A DNA stretch of 64,000 nt, from NCBI RefSeq assembly GCF_003172895.1, contig NZ_QGKL01000039.1, positions 1-64,000 of the forward strand. The letters run 5' to 3'. Below are positions 12,097-19,202 of this stretch, one piece after another. How positions within the stretch are numbered: position 1 is the stretch's first letter; the number at the start of each line of letters is the position of its first letter. The position numbers and the translations under genes are program-made. This DNA is from Leucothrix arctica. Its GTDB lineage: Bacteria; Pseudomonadota; Gammaproteobacteria; Thiotrichales; Thiotrichaceae. The notes beneath the pieces are model-generated. The model made no database searches. It worked only from the letters and a program-made list of their open reading frames with translations, and had not been told where the DNA came from.

Positions 12097-12596
12097 TGAT
12101 TAGACTTACTACAAAACTAACGCCAGAGATGGCGAGTGAAACCGTTGCTCAAGCGAGTGTTGTTTTGCCTTTGGATCTACGCATTAAAACTCGTCAGCGC
12201 GTGACTTTAGAGTCAGGTGAGGATGCAGGGATTTTTCTAGAGAAGGGCGCAATCTTGCGTGGTGGTGAGAAGCTACAGTCAGAAGATGGCTTGGTCGTTG
12301 AGATCATTGCGGCAAATGAAAATGTGTCTAGCGTTTATGTGGATGATGCGTTGGCGCTGGCTAAGGCGGCTTATCACTTAGGTAATCGTCACATTCCATT
12401 GCAAATCGATACGGGTGTTTTACGCTACCAGCATGACCATGTGTTGGATGAGATGGTGAAAGGCTTTGGTTTAACGGTAACAGTTGAGCAAGCGCCTTTC
12501 GAACCTGAAGGTGGTGCTTATAAGAGTGGCTCACATGCCCATGGTAGTCACTCTCATGGCGCGCACAGTCACGGTGATGGAGAGCACTCACATTGA
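12096..12596 (+). CDS. ureE: Urease accessory nickel carrier UreE, His-rich tail
   Basis: A 166-residue nickel metallochaperone. The N-terminal peptide-binding half (LDLRIKTRQRVTLESGED, FLEKGAILRGGE) is followed by the metal-binding half with the conserved GNRHIPLQ and RYQHDHVL. The C-terminus from about residue 146 is a His-rich tail (HAHGSHSHGAHSHGDG) that stores several nickel ions. Overlaps both ureC and ureF, so it is translationally coupled. Confidence 0.96.
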   Translation: MIRLTTKLTPEMASETVAQASVVLPLDLRIKTRQRVTLESGEDAGIFLEKGAILRGGEKLQSEDGLVVEIIAANENVSSVYVDDALALAKAAYHLGNRHIPLQIDTGVLRYQHDHVLDEMVKGFGLTVTVEQAPFEPEGGAYKSGSHAHGSHSHGAHSHGDGEHSH

Positions 12597-13297
12597 CCGA
12601 GGTTAGCTCAGTACCGGCAGCGCCAGAGGTGTCAGTGTCTTTGATGCGTCTAATGCAGTTAACTAGTCCTAGTTTGCCTGTTGGCGCGTTTGCTTACTCG
12701 CAAGGTTTAGAGTCAGCAGTTGAAATAGGGTTGTTAACTGACTTGGCCTCTTCTCGGTTGTGGATTAAAAACATCATGTCGCAAGGTTTGGCGCGTTTAG
12801 ATGTGCCGATCTTTTACCGCTTATACCGCGCATGGCAGGCGTTAGATGAGGCAGAGCTAAGGTCACTCAACGCCCAAATATTCGCTCAACGTGAGACTAG
12901 TGAGTTACAAGCAGAAGATGCTCACATGGGCGGTGCGTTATCGCGCTTGTTAATTGACTTAGGTATGACTGAAGCTGCATTGTGGCAGCGCTCGGAGCAA
13001 CTGAGTTTCACAACGATGTTTGCATTAGCAGCAGTGAAGTGGGATATCGAGATCAATCAAGCGGCAACCGGTTTACTCTGGTCATGGTTAGAAAACCAAG
13101 TCGCCGCAGCAATCAAATTAGTACCCCTCGGGCAAACCGATGGGCAGCGATTAATTGGGCAATTATTAGAGGATATTCCTGCGCTATTAGTAATGGCACA
13201 GCAACTACCCGACGATGAAATAGGCTCATGCCTACCCATGCTAGCTATTTTAAGTGCGCAGCATGAAACCCAATATTCGCGATTATTCCGTTCTTAA
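12593..13297 (+). CDS. ureF: Urease accessory protein UreF
   Basis: A 234-residue all-helical urease maturation factor acting with UreD and UreG. Recognised by [25 protein letters not shown], the family hallmark. The start is a TTG at 12593 overlapping the ureE stop; the next candidate starts would remove the beginning of the conserved region. It ends [11 protein letters not shown], as is typical. Confidence 0.95.
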   Translation: MTEVSSVPAAPEVSVSLMRLMQLTSPSLPVGAFAYSQGLESAVEIGLLTDLASSRLWIKNIMSQGLARLDVPIFYRLYRAWQALDEAELRSLNAQIFAQRETSELQAEDAHMGGALSRLLIDLGMTEAALWQRSEQLSFTTMFALAAVKWDIEINQAATGLLWSWLENQVAAAIKLVPLGQTDGQRLIGQLLEDIPALLVMAQQLPDDEIGSCLPMLAILSAQHETQYSRLFRS

Positions 13298-13308
13298 GAG
13301 AGAAGATT

Positions 13309-13929
13309 ATGGCAGACAGTAAGTTCCTTCGTGTCGGTGTTGGTGGTCCAGTTGGATCAGGTAAAACAGCACTGTTGACGCAGTTATGTAAAGAGATGAA
13401 AGACCACTATGAAATGGCGGTCGTGACAAACGATATCTATACCCGTGAAGACGCCGAGTTCCTATTGCGTAATAAGGCCATGGATGCTGACCGTATTGTA
13501 GGTGTAGAGACGGGTGGTTGCCCGCACACAGCCATTCGTGAAGATGCGTCGATCAACCTTGCAGCGGTTGAAGGCTTGCAGGTGAAATTCCCAATGCTGG
13601 ACTTTGTTATCATAGAGAGTGGTGGTGATAACTTGAGTGCAACGTTTAGCCCTGAGTTATCAGACCTCACTATTTATGTGATTGACGTCGCGGCGGGCGA
13701 TAAGATCCCTCGTAAGGGTGGCCCAGGCATTACTAAGTCAGACTTGTTGGTAATTAATAAGACGGATCTTGCACCAATGGTTGGCGCGTCACTTGAAGTG
13801 ATGGATACCGATACTAAGCGCATGCGTGGTGATAAGCCTTATGTGTTTACGAACTTGAAAACAGGTGATGGTGTACAGACGATTATTGATTTCATCATTC
13901 ATAAAGGAATGTTGGACGCGAAAGTTTAG
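13309..13929 (+). CDS. ureG: Urease accessory GTPase UreG
   Basis: A 206-residue SIMIBI-class GTPase that delivers nickel to urease. P-loop GPVGSGKT at residues 13-20, metal-binding CPH in [32 protein letters not shown] and the G4-like VINKTDLA. Good AGAGAAG ribosome site. It is the last gene of ureDABCEFG. No nickel permease, hydrogenase-type transporter or urea channel is adjacent. No strong terminator directly follows; the first intrinsic terminator downstream is that of the first small-RNA-like unit. Confidence 0.97.
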   Translation: MADSKFLRVGVGGPVGSGKTALLTQLCKEMKDHYEMAVVTNDIYTREDAEFLLRNKAMDADRIVGVETGGCPHTAIREDASINLAAVEGLQVKFPMLDFVIIESGGDNLSATFSPELSDLTIYVIDVAAGDKIPRKGGPGITKSDLLVINKTDLAPMVGASLEVMDTDTKRMRGDKPYVFTNLKTGDGVQTIIDFIIHKGMLDAKV

Positions 13930-13991
13930 TTATAGCCGTCTGGTTTGTAGCTTAGTTACAAAAACTAAACTCAGCGTTGATATATTATAGA

Positions 13992-14020
13992 TTGATTGAA
14001 GTGGGTAAGATCATTAGTAT
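13992..14020 (+). promoter_or_regulatory. Promoter of sRNA-like unit 1
   Basis: -35 TTGATT (13992-13997), 17-bp spacer, -10 TAGTAT (14015-14020), then 7 bp to the conserved GTAAG. The box AAAAACTAAAC at 13960-13970 lies 21 bp upstream of the -35, at the same distance as in units 2 and 4. Confidence 0.7.
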
Positions 14021-14027
14021 TAAAAGC

Positions 14028-14107
14028 GTAAGATGATTTCCTCCTCCTCAATCAATTTGAGGTAGTTGACTTAAGCCACTTTGTCTTCTACCTCACTTTG
14101 GTTTTTT
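14028..14107 (+). ncRNA. Putative small RNA, unit 1 of five
   Basis: An 80-nt unit from the conserved GTAAG to the end of the T-run. The CU-rich tract TTTCCTCCTCCTCA at 14037-14050 is complementary to Shine-Dalgarno sequences. Hairpin 1 pairs CCTCAA with TTGAGG (14046-14062). Hairpin 2 pairs GAGGTAG (14059-14065) with CTACCTC (14088-14094), with an inner GAC/GTC pair, and is followed by CACTTTGG and six T, an intrinsic terminator. The two hairpins share GAGG and exclude each other. No protein similarity is seen. A 10-codon ORF (ATG at 14033) runs through the unit, so a translated leader remains possible. Confidence 0.7.
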
Positions 14108-14430
14108 AATCTCTTCCAGTAAGTCCGCTCAATACCTCAATACCTCAATACATTTCCTGACATACAAATATCTAAGTTTTAGCTCGTCCATAAGCAAAAC
14201 TTTAATACTTCCTATACGCTTCATTTTTATGACTGATGACATGCGCATTTTTAGCAACGTGATACAAAGAGGCTAATTTGAAGTCATGCATGAATCAATT
14301 TTAAATATGTTACGGACAGGTGCTGGCTTACAAGAGTAGCAATACAAGGTGTCTAAGATATTTAGAAAGGGTGATTGAAATATGTGTGTTGGATGTGATT
14401 GCAGCTTTTCAACAATAACGGTTTGAAATA
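14108..14430. other. Spacer between sRNA units 1 and 2
   Basis: About 320 bp with no reading frame of coding character on either strand. It contains a short AATACCTC tandem repeat (about 14130-14155) and otherwise AT-rich unique sequence. It is similar in length to the spacer between units 3 and 4, but the sequence is largely diverged. Confidence 0.6.
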
Positions 14431-14463
14431 TAAAAACTAAACACAGAGATAAAATATTATTGT

Positions 14464-14492
14464 TTGAAGGTCGTGATGAGTATCACTAATAT
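14464..14492 (+). promoter_or_regulatory. Promoter of sRNA-like unit 2
   Basis: -35 TTGAAG (14464-14469), 17-bp spacer, -10 TAATAT (14487-14492), 7 bp to GTAAG. AAAAACTAAAC at 14432-14442 is again 21 bp upstream of the -35. Confidence 0.72.
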
Positions 14493-14499
14493 GAAAGGT

Positions 14500-14579
14500 G
14501 TAAGATGATTTTCTCTTCCTCAGTCCAATTGAGGTAGATGACTAAGGCCACTTTGCCCTCTACCTCGCTTCGGTTTTCT
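14500..14579 (+). ncRNA. Putative small RNA, unit 2 of five (most diverged)
   Basis: Same 80-bp architecture as unit 1 but the most diverged copy. The CU tract is TTTTCTCTTCCTCA, weakening the anti-SD run. Hairpin 1 (CCTCAG/TTGAGG) is kept through a G-T pair although the loop changed. The terminator stem is GAGGTAGA (14531-14538) with TCTACCTC (14559-14566), 8 bp, plus an inner GGC/GCC. The tail is TTTTCT rather than six T, so termination may be leakier. The 70 bp after the unit are near-identical to those after unit 4 (TTTCCCCTCCCAAGG onward), showing segmental duplication. Confidence 0.65.
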
Positions 14580-14738
14580 GATTTCCCCTCCCAAGGAATT
14601 CTGCGCACAATCTTATACTTTTATAGTACCAAGACAAGTTTTTTTTCTGTATCTCCCTCATCGTATAGCCTATCTCAACTGCTGTTTATTGCTGCACCCT
14701 TGTTATATATAGCTCTAGCTATATGTTAGTACGAATAA

Positions 14739-14813
14739 GGGTTAGAATATATAAACTGAGTGGTTAAGTTAAGTCAATTGATTAAGGGCGGCTGAATAGC
14801 TAATATCTAACCC
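14739..14813 (+). promoter_or_regulatory. Promoter of sRNA-like unit 3 with flanking inverted repeat
   Basis: -35 TTGATT (14778-14783), 17-bp spacer, -10 TAATAT (14801-14806), 7 bp to GTAAG. The promoter is bracketed by GGGTTAG (14739-14745) and its reverse complement CTAACCC (14807-14813), separated by 61 bp. Unit 5 has the same arrangement with the same 61-bp spacing; units 1, 2 and 4 lack it. Confidence 0.7.
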
Positions 14814-14893
14814 GTAAGATGATTTCCTCCTCCTCAATCAATTTGAGGTAGTCGACTTAAGCCACTTTGTCTTCTACCTCACTTTGGTTTTTT
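14814..14893 (+). ncRNA. Putative small RNA, unit 3 of five
   Basis: 80 bp, differing from unit 1 by a single base (GTAGTC instead of GTAGTT in the terminator loop side). It has the same CU-rich tract, the same two alternative hairpins and a six-T tail at 14888-14893. Near-identity with unit 1, while their upstream regions differ, implies that the transcribed 80 bp are under selection or gene conversion. Confidence 0.72.
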
Positions 14894-15216
14894 AATTCCC
14901 CTCCCAAGAATACTCTAGCAAAACTTAGACTGTCTCAGTCATATATAAGTATCCGCTTTTCTCTCAAGTTTAGATCTCGTACCACTCAGCCCATCTAGTT
15001 TATACATCGCATTTTGTAGTTAGACTTCAGTCTAAAGCTATCCACGCATAGTATTGTCTATTTTTTATAAGGGTGACAAGACTAGATAGTCTTGGATAGT
15101 GAAAGTAGTTAAACGAGATAGTATGAGGAGTTTAGTGCAGAAGAGATGTAGAAAAGCGTTATAAATAAGATGGGTCTATAGGTAAGAGTTTCTCAACGAA
15201 TTTGTGTTGCGATTAT
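14894..15216. other. Spacer between sRNA units 3 and 4, with two short palindromes
   Basis: No coding signal. Two compact inverted repeats stand out: TTAGACT-TC-AGTCTAA at 15020-15035 and CAAGACTA-GA-TAGTCTTG at 15077-15094. Neither is followed by a T-run, so they look more like operators or stem elements than terminators. Their role is unknown. Confidence 0.5.
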
Positions 15217-15248
15217 AAAAACTAAACACAGTGTTGATATATTGTCGT

Positions 15249-15277
15249 TTGATGAACGTGATGAATACCACTAATAT
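15249..15277 (+). promoter_or_regulatory. Promoter of sRNA-like unit 4
   Basis: -35 TTGATG (15249-15254), 17-bp spacer, -10 TAATAT (15272-15277), 7 bp to GTAAG. AAAAACTAAAC at 15217-15227 lies 21 bp upstream of the -35, as in units 1 and 2. Confidence 0.72.
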
Positions 15278-15284
15278 AGAAGGC

Positions 15285-15364
15285 GTAAGATGATTTCCTC
15301 CTCCTCAATCAAATTGAGGTAGATAGCTTAAGCCACTTTGCCATCTACCTCACTTTGGTTTTTT
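15285..15364 (+). ncRNA. Putative small RNA, unit 4 of five
   Basis: 80-bp unit with an intact CU-rich tract. Hairpin 1 is CCTCAA/TTGAGG with a changed loop (TCAAA). The terminator stem is extended to 9 bp, GAGGTAGAT with ATCTACCTC. The two bases added on each side are complementary, a paired change compared with units 1 and 3. Six T at 15359-15364. The downstream flank matches that of unit 2. Confidence 0.72.
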
Positions 15365-15525
15365 GATTTCCCCTCCCAAGGAATTCTGCGCACAATCTTA
15401 TACTTTTCCAGTATCAAGACAAGCTGTTTCTTTTTCTCTCGCTCTCTCCTGTACATATACTCAAATCTTAATCTGGCGTTCAGCCTTGTAATTACTGCCT
15501 TAGGCATTATTGGTTTAGTTTTTTA

Positions 15526-15600
15526 GGGTTAGAATTAATAAACTGAAAGGTGAGATTAAGTCAATTGATGAGAGGTGTATGAATCGTTAATATCTAACCC
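15526..15600 (+). promoter_or_regulatory. Promoter of sRNA-like unit 5 with flanking inverted repeat
   Basis: -35 TTGATG (15565-15570), 17-bp spacer, -10 TAATAT (15588-15593), 7 bp to GTAAG. GGGTTAG (15526-15532) and CTAACCC (15594-15600) flank it with 61 bp between, exactly as at unit 3. Confidence 0.72.
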
Positions 15601-15680
15601 GTAAGATGATTTCCTCCTCCTCAACCAAATTGAGGTAGCTGACTTAAGCCACTTTGTCTCCTACCTCACTTTGGTTTTTT
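15601..15680 (+). ncRNA. Putative small RNA, unit 5 of five
   Basis: 80-bp unit with an intact CU-rich tract. Hairpin 1 has loop CCAAA, and terminator GAGGTAG/CTACCTC has an inner GAC/GTC pair and six T (15675-15680). It is the last copy; 222 bp then separate it from sthA on the same strand. It could in principle act as a leader for sthA, but its own strong terminator and the identical orphan copies upstream argue for a free RNA. Confidence 0.72.
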
Positions 15681-15733
15681 AATGTCTGTAATATTTGTAT
15701 CTCCTTTCGTATGATCCAAGACGTTTCATCTTA

Positions 15734-15764
15734 AGTCTCACCAAAGTCTCACCAAAGACTCACC
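15734..15764 (+). repeat. Short 11-bp tandem repeat upstream of sthA
   Basis: AGTCTCACCAA occurs twice in tandem, followed by a third partial copy AGACTCACC. No obvious function; it may be a protein-binding site or simple slippage product in the sthA leader region. Confidence 0.4.
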
Positions 15765-15902
15765 CCTTCAGTTCCTCTTGTTCAAAACCCCATAGGTTGC
15801 ATTAGTCGTGCGAATGGTAATTCTTGTTAGACTCCGCGCGTTATTTTCTGTAATTTAGTCGCGATACGCTTTCTCTTACACCCAAAGTCTGGAAACCACC
15901 TA

Positions 15903-17372
15903 ATGACAAGCAAAACAAAGCCAAACAGCAAGCAAGCGAACGAAAAAATTACTTTCAATGTTGATCAAAAGCATAAATATGACTTGATCGTTATTGGTAG
16001 TGGCCCTGGAGGACGTCGAGCGGCAATTCAGGGTGCTGAGTTAGGTAAACGTGTGTTGGTTATTGAAAAAGGTCAAAAGGTTGGAGGCGTGTCAGTGCAT
16101 ACTGGAACAATTCCTAGTAAAACGATGCGTGAGACAGTGCTTAATTTGTCAGGGATGCGCGAGCGTGAGTTTTACGGACATAGTTATCGTGTAAAAGAAG
16201 ATATTTCTGCTGCCGACATTTTTGAGCGATTAAATAAAACGCTTCATCACGAAGTCGAAATTCAAGAAATGCAGCTCAATCGTAATCGCATAGAGACTAT
16301 TTATGGCTTAGCGAGTTTCGCTGATGCTCATCATATAAATATTCATACTGAATTGGGTGATGGTCCTTGTGTTCGTGGTGAAATCATTGTGATCGCGGTA
16401 GGGACTAAACCATACAGACCCGATTACGTTCCATTCAACGGTGAAACAGTTGTAGATAGCGATGAACTGTTGAGTATGAAAAAAATCCCAAGTTCACTGG
16501 CTGTTGTTGGAGCGGGTGTTATTGGTCTTGAGTATGCGACTATTTTTAGTGCGCTAGATGTGGCGGTTACTTTGATCGATCCACGGACTAAGATTTTGGA
16601 CTTTGTGGATCGCGAGGTCATGCAATACACGGTAAACCAATTGCGTGATAGTGGTGTAACTTTCCGTCTAGGTCATAAAGTAGAGAAGATAGAGAAGGAT
16701 CCTGTGAGTGGCCGTCACTTGTGCTACTTAAATAGCGGTCGAATGGTTACTGCTGAAGTGGTGTTGTTTGCGGCTGGTCGAGTTGGAACTACCGATCGCT
16801 TAGGTTTAGAAAACTGTGGTTTGGACGTCGATGACCGTGGTCGCATAAAAGTTAATGAGAATTTTCAAACAGCGATCGAAAACATTTATGCAGTTGGTGA
16901 TGTTATTGGTTTCCCAAGTCTTGCCTCTACCTCGATGGAACAAGGTCGCGTAGCGGTTTGCCGAGCTTACAACCAACCGATGAATGACATGTCACAATTT
17001 TTCCCATACGGGATTTATTCTGTGCCAGAGATTTCAATGGTAGGAATGACGGAAGAAGACGTTCAGAAACGTAATATTCCTTATGAGGTCGGTGTTGCCC
17101 GTTTCCGTGAGACAGCTCGTGGGCAAATCATGGGACTAAGAACAGGTTTAATGAAGTGTATTTACTCTATAAAGACTCAGCGTTTGCTAGGTGTGCATAT
17201 AGTAGGTGAAGGTGCGACTGAGCTAGTTCACATTGGACAGTCAGTAATGGCGCACAAAGGGAAGCTAAGCTTCTTTATTGATAATACCTTTAACTATCCA
17301 ACACTTGCAGAAGCATACAAAATTGCAGCGTTGGATGCTGCAAGTCGTATGCCGCCCGGTTCTGAAGGCTAA
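15903..17372 (+). CDS. sthA: Soluble pyridine nucleotide transhydrogenase
   Basis: A 489-residue flavoprotein of the pyridine nucleotide-disulfide oxidoreductase family that balances NADPH and NADH. The FAD-binding motif VIGSGPGGRRAA is at about residue 31. The NAD(P) site is VVGAGVIGLEYATIFSAL and the second FAD motif is NIYAVGDVIGFPSLASTSMEQGR. The redox-disulfide position reads GGVSVHTGTIPSKTMRETVLN with no cysteine pair, separating SthA from lipoamide dehydrogenase. The N-terminus is about 25 residues longer and hydrophilic. The stop overlaps the stop of the convergent moeB (CTAA). Confidence 0.9.
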   Translation: MTSKTKPNSKQANEKITFNVDQKHKYDLIVIGSGPGGRRAAIQGAELGKRVLVIEKGQKVGGVSVHTGTIPSKTMRETVLNLSGMREREFYGHSYRVKEDISAADIFERLNKTLHHEVEIQEMQLNRNRIETIYGLASFADAHHINIHTELGDGPCVRGEIIVIAVGTKPYRPDYVPFNGETVVDSDELLSMKKIPSSLAVVGAGVIGLEYATIFSALDVAVTLIDPRTKILDFVDREVMQYTVNQLRDSGVTFRLGHKVEKIEKDPVSGRHLCYLNSGRMVTAEVVLFAAGRVGTTDRLGLENCGLDVDDRGRIKVNENFQTAIENIYAVGDVIGFPSLASTSMEQGRVAVCRAYNQPMNDMSQFFPYGIYSVPEISMVGMTEEDVQKRNIPYEVGVARFRETARGQIMGLRTGLMKCIYSIKTQRLLGVHIVGEGATELVHIGQSVMAHKGKLSFFIDNTFNYPTLAEAYKIAALDAASRMPPGSEG

Positions 17373-18118
17373 ATTTGAGTAGTTGAACAGGCAGGGCAGT
17401 TGGGGTTTTTAGTAAGCTTCATTCTCTGCCACTCTAGGTGTTGAGCGTCCAGTAATAGTAGTCTCCCTACAAGTGCTGGGCGCCCTAAAAGCACGTTGAT
17501 AGTTTCTTGTGCTTGCATCGTCCCAATAATGCCAACTACTGGTGCAACTACGCCTTCCATTGAGCAACTTGCGCTTTCTACGCCCGTGTCAGGGTATAAG
17601 CAATTGTAACAAGGGCTATTTTTATCACTTGAATCAAAGGTTGTAACTTGACCTTCTTGGCGAATAGCCGCCCCAGATACCAAAGGCTTCTGTGCTTTTA
17701 TGCAGGCTCGGTTTAATTCAAAGCGGCTAGGGAAATTATCAGTACAGTCGACGACGACGTCTGCGCGTCTGACTTGCTCTAAGAGTTCATTATCACTTAA
17801 TTCATGATCAATCGTCGTGATATTAGTTTGTGGGCTGAGCGACTTAATGAACGCTTTTGCAGAATCAACTTTGAGCTGCCCCACAGTTTGCTCAGTGTGA
17901 ATAACTTGTCTCTGTAGGTTTGAGCTTTCGACAACATCAAAGTCACTTAGGGTTAGATGCCCAACACCAGCCGCCGCAAGGTACATTGCAACAGGCGAAC
18001 CGAGTCCACCCATTCCTATAATAAGTACATTGGCGTCTAATAGTTTTTGCTGACCAACTTCAGTAATAGCAGGTAGTCGGATTTGTCGATCGTATCGCGC
18101 CCGTTGCTCAGGGGTCAT
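17369..18118 (-). CDS. moeB: Molybdopterin-synthase adenylyltransferase MoeB (ThiF family)
   Basis: A 249-residue E1-like enzyme that adenylates the C-terminal Gly of MoaD. The nucleotide-binding GMGGLGSP is at residues 35-42. Also visible are DFDVVESSNLQRQVIHTE, CTDNFPSRFELNRAC and the two zinc-binding pairs, CYNC in the C-terminal half and CPAC near the end. No Moa/Moe neighbours are present, so the ThiF/HesA alternative cannot be fully excluded; length and CxxC pattern favour MoeB. Confidence 0.88.
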   Translation of the reverse strand: MTPEQRARYDRQIRLPAITEVGQQKLLDANVLIIGMGGLGSPVAMYLAAAGVGHLTLSDFDVVESSNLQRQVIHTEQTVGQLKVDSAKAFIKSLSPQTNITTIDHELSDNELLEQVRRADVVVDCTDNFPSRFELNRACIKAQKPLVSGAAIRQEGQVTTFDSSDKNSPCYNCLYPDTGVESASCSMEGVVAPVVGIIGTMQAQETINVLLGRPALVGRLLLLDAQHLEWQRMKLTKNPNCPACSTTQI

Positions 18119-18250
18119 TTGTTAGCTTCCTCTGCCATATTACTCATTCTCAAACGCCATTCGTTCGATTAATGCAAATAATATCATAGGCTGGAGCGTT
18201 TGGAGGAGGGAGTAGATAGGTGAGTAGTGTTTATTCCGGCTAGTGAAACG

Positions 18251-18281
18251 AAAGAAGGGCAGCGAAAAGCTGCCCTTCTTT
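18251..18281. terminator. Strong 13-bp hairpin terminator
   Basis: AAAGAAGGGCAGC and GCTGCCCTTCTTT pair perfectly around GAAAA. It follows the stop of the minus-strand gene at 18303, and would terminate that transcript before moeB; the tails are only short T-runs. Confidence 0.8.
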
Positions 18282-18302
18282 ATCAACGAAAATAATCTAA
18301 CT

Positions 18303-18758
18303 TTATTTGCCAATCCACAATGTCAGTGAGCCATGGCTAGAGGTGTGTCGAGAAGTCTTGTTGTGATGACGAGACTGCTTCTGGTGGCGAGCCTGGCGGT
18401 ACTCGTGGTTGCTCGTGTACGACTTGATTCGCTTGTAAGCGCTTTTTAATCGTTTCTCAAGCGTATTGCGTTCCCACTTTTTTAGGCCGCCTCGGCGATA
18501 CTTATGCTCAAGGTTCGCTACTTCCTTTTGTTCCTGGAGAAGTCTTTTTTCTTCGTAGCGTGTTAGCGAGCGGTTTTTAACGCCGTTGCTAATTAGCCGT
18601 GCTTGTAGAGCCTGAGCTTTGTTTACGCTAAACACGGGCTTAGTCGGTTTATGGTAGCGATTGTGATCTCGGTCGTTATGACTTTGATGAGCACTTGCCT
18701 GCATTGACAGAATTAGTCCAAGTGCAGCAACTCCAGTTGTTATGATTTTTTTCAACAT
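18303..18758 (-). CDS. Secreted basic, His-rich hypothetical protein
   Basis: A 151-residue protein with a clear Sec signal peptide (MLKKIITTGVAALGLILSMQASA, cleavage near residue 23). The mature protein is very basic, with His/Asn/Arg-rich ends (HQSHNDRDHNRYHK and RQARHQKQSRHHNKTSRH) flanking a helical core rich in Lys, Glu and Arg. No family was recognised. The His clusters could bind metal, which is inference. Its own promoter region lies in the 440-bp gap shared with the divergent porin gene. Confidence 0.7.
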   Translation of the reverse strand: MLKKIITTGVAALGLILSMQASAHQSHNDRDHNRYHKPTKPVFSVNKAQALQARLISNGVKNRSLTRYEEKRLLQEQKEVANLEHKYRRGGLKKWERNTLEKRLKSAYKRIKSYTSNHEYRQARHQKQSRHHNKTSRHTSSHGSLTLWIGK

Positions 18759-19202
18759 TCTATGTCTCCTTTTTATAAAAGTAGTGCGTCCTTCTATTAG
18801 TTAAAGCGCGAACCGGAGAGTAGGAGGGTCATCTTTTATTATTTATATAGCTTGAAGAAGGTTGGTTTGTGGTGTGAATTACAAATAACAACAACTGTTG
18901 CTGAATTGGTACAGTTTGTACGGTGCTTATGTAAAGGAATGTAAATAATTATTTTACATATATAATAGTTAGCAACTATCTCTGTGTTCAATAGTTTTTT
19001 AAACGTTTTTTGGCTTTTTATTAGTTATTTTTAGGTTAAATTTGTATTTATTGATGATATTTTGTTTTAAGTAATTTCAAATATGTAAAAATTTGTTGCG
19101 TCAGGGCAACAAAGTGGTTAATCTAGCATATAAGTTATATGTTACTTACGGGGTTACAGTGGCGTAACTTCGGTATTTTTAAAAAGGGTAGGAAACATCA
19201 AA
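18759..19202. other. AT-rich divergent regulatory region upstream of porin 1
   Basis: 444 bp without genes, strongly AT-rich. It contains an 8-bp inverted repeat, TTTGTTGC/GCAACAAA with a 6-nt loop, at 19092-19113, about 90 bp before the porin start. It must hold promoters for the divergent gene pair. The hairpin could sit in a long porin 5' leader, a common place for sRNA control, but I cannot show this. Confidence 0.5.

Noticed and set aside
14033-14065. Type I toxin peptides encoded by the repeats
   Set aside because: The 10-residue peptides are polar (Ser-rich), without the hydrophobic stretch of such toxins, and no antisense antitoxin promoter was seen.
14028-14107. Serine-type attenuator leader for a downstream gene
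   Set aside because: No gene follows units 1-4 before the next copy, and sthA after unit 5 is not a serine gene. The micro-ORF is kept as an alternative only.
14538-15526. Two paralogous-looking short ORFs (14538-14729 and 15338-15526)
   Set aside because: They start inside the sRNA terminators and run through the duplicated flank of units 2 and 4. Their similarity follows from the DNA duplication; composition and lack of ribosome sites argue against coding.
14028-15680. CRISPR-like repeat array
   Set aside because: Five repeats of 80 bp spaced 314-472 bp apart, each with its own promoter and terminator; spacing and length do not fit CRISPR and no cas genes are near.
15903-17372. Dihydrolipoamide dehydrogenase
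   Set aside because: The redox-active Cys pair is absent (GVSVHTGTIPSK), and the following residues match the soluble transhydrogenase pattern.
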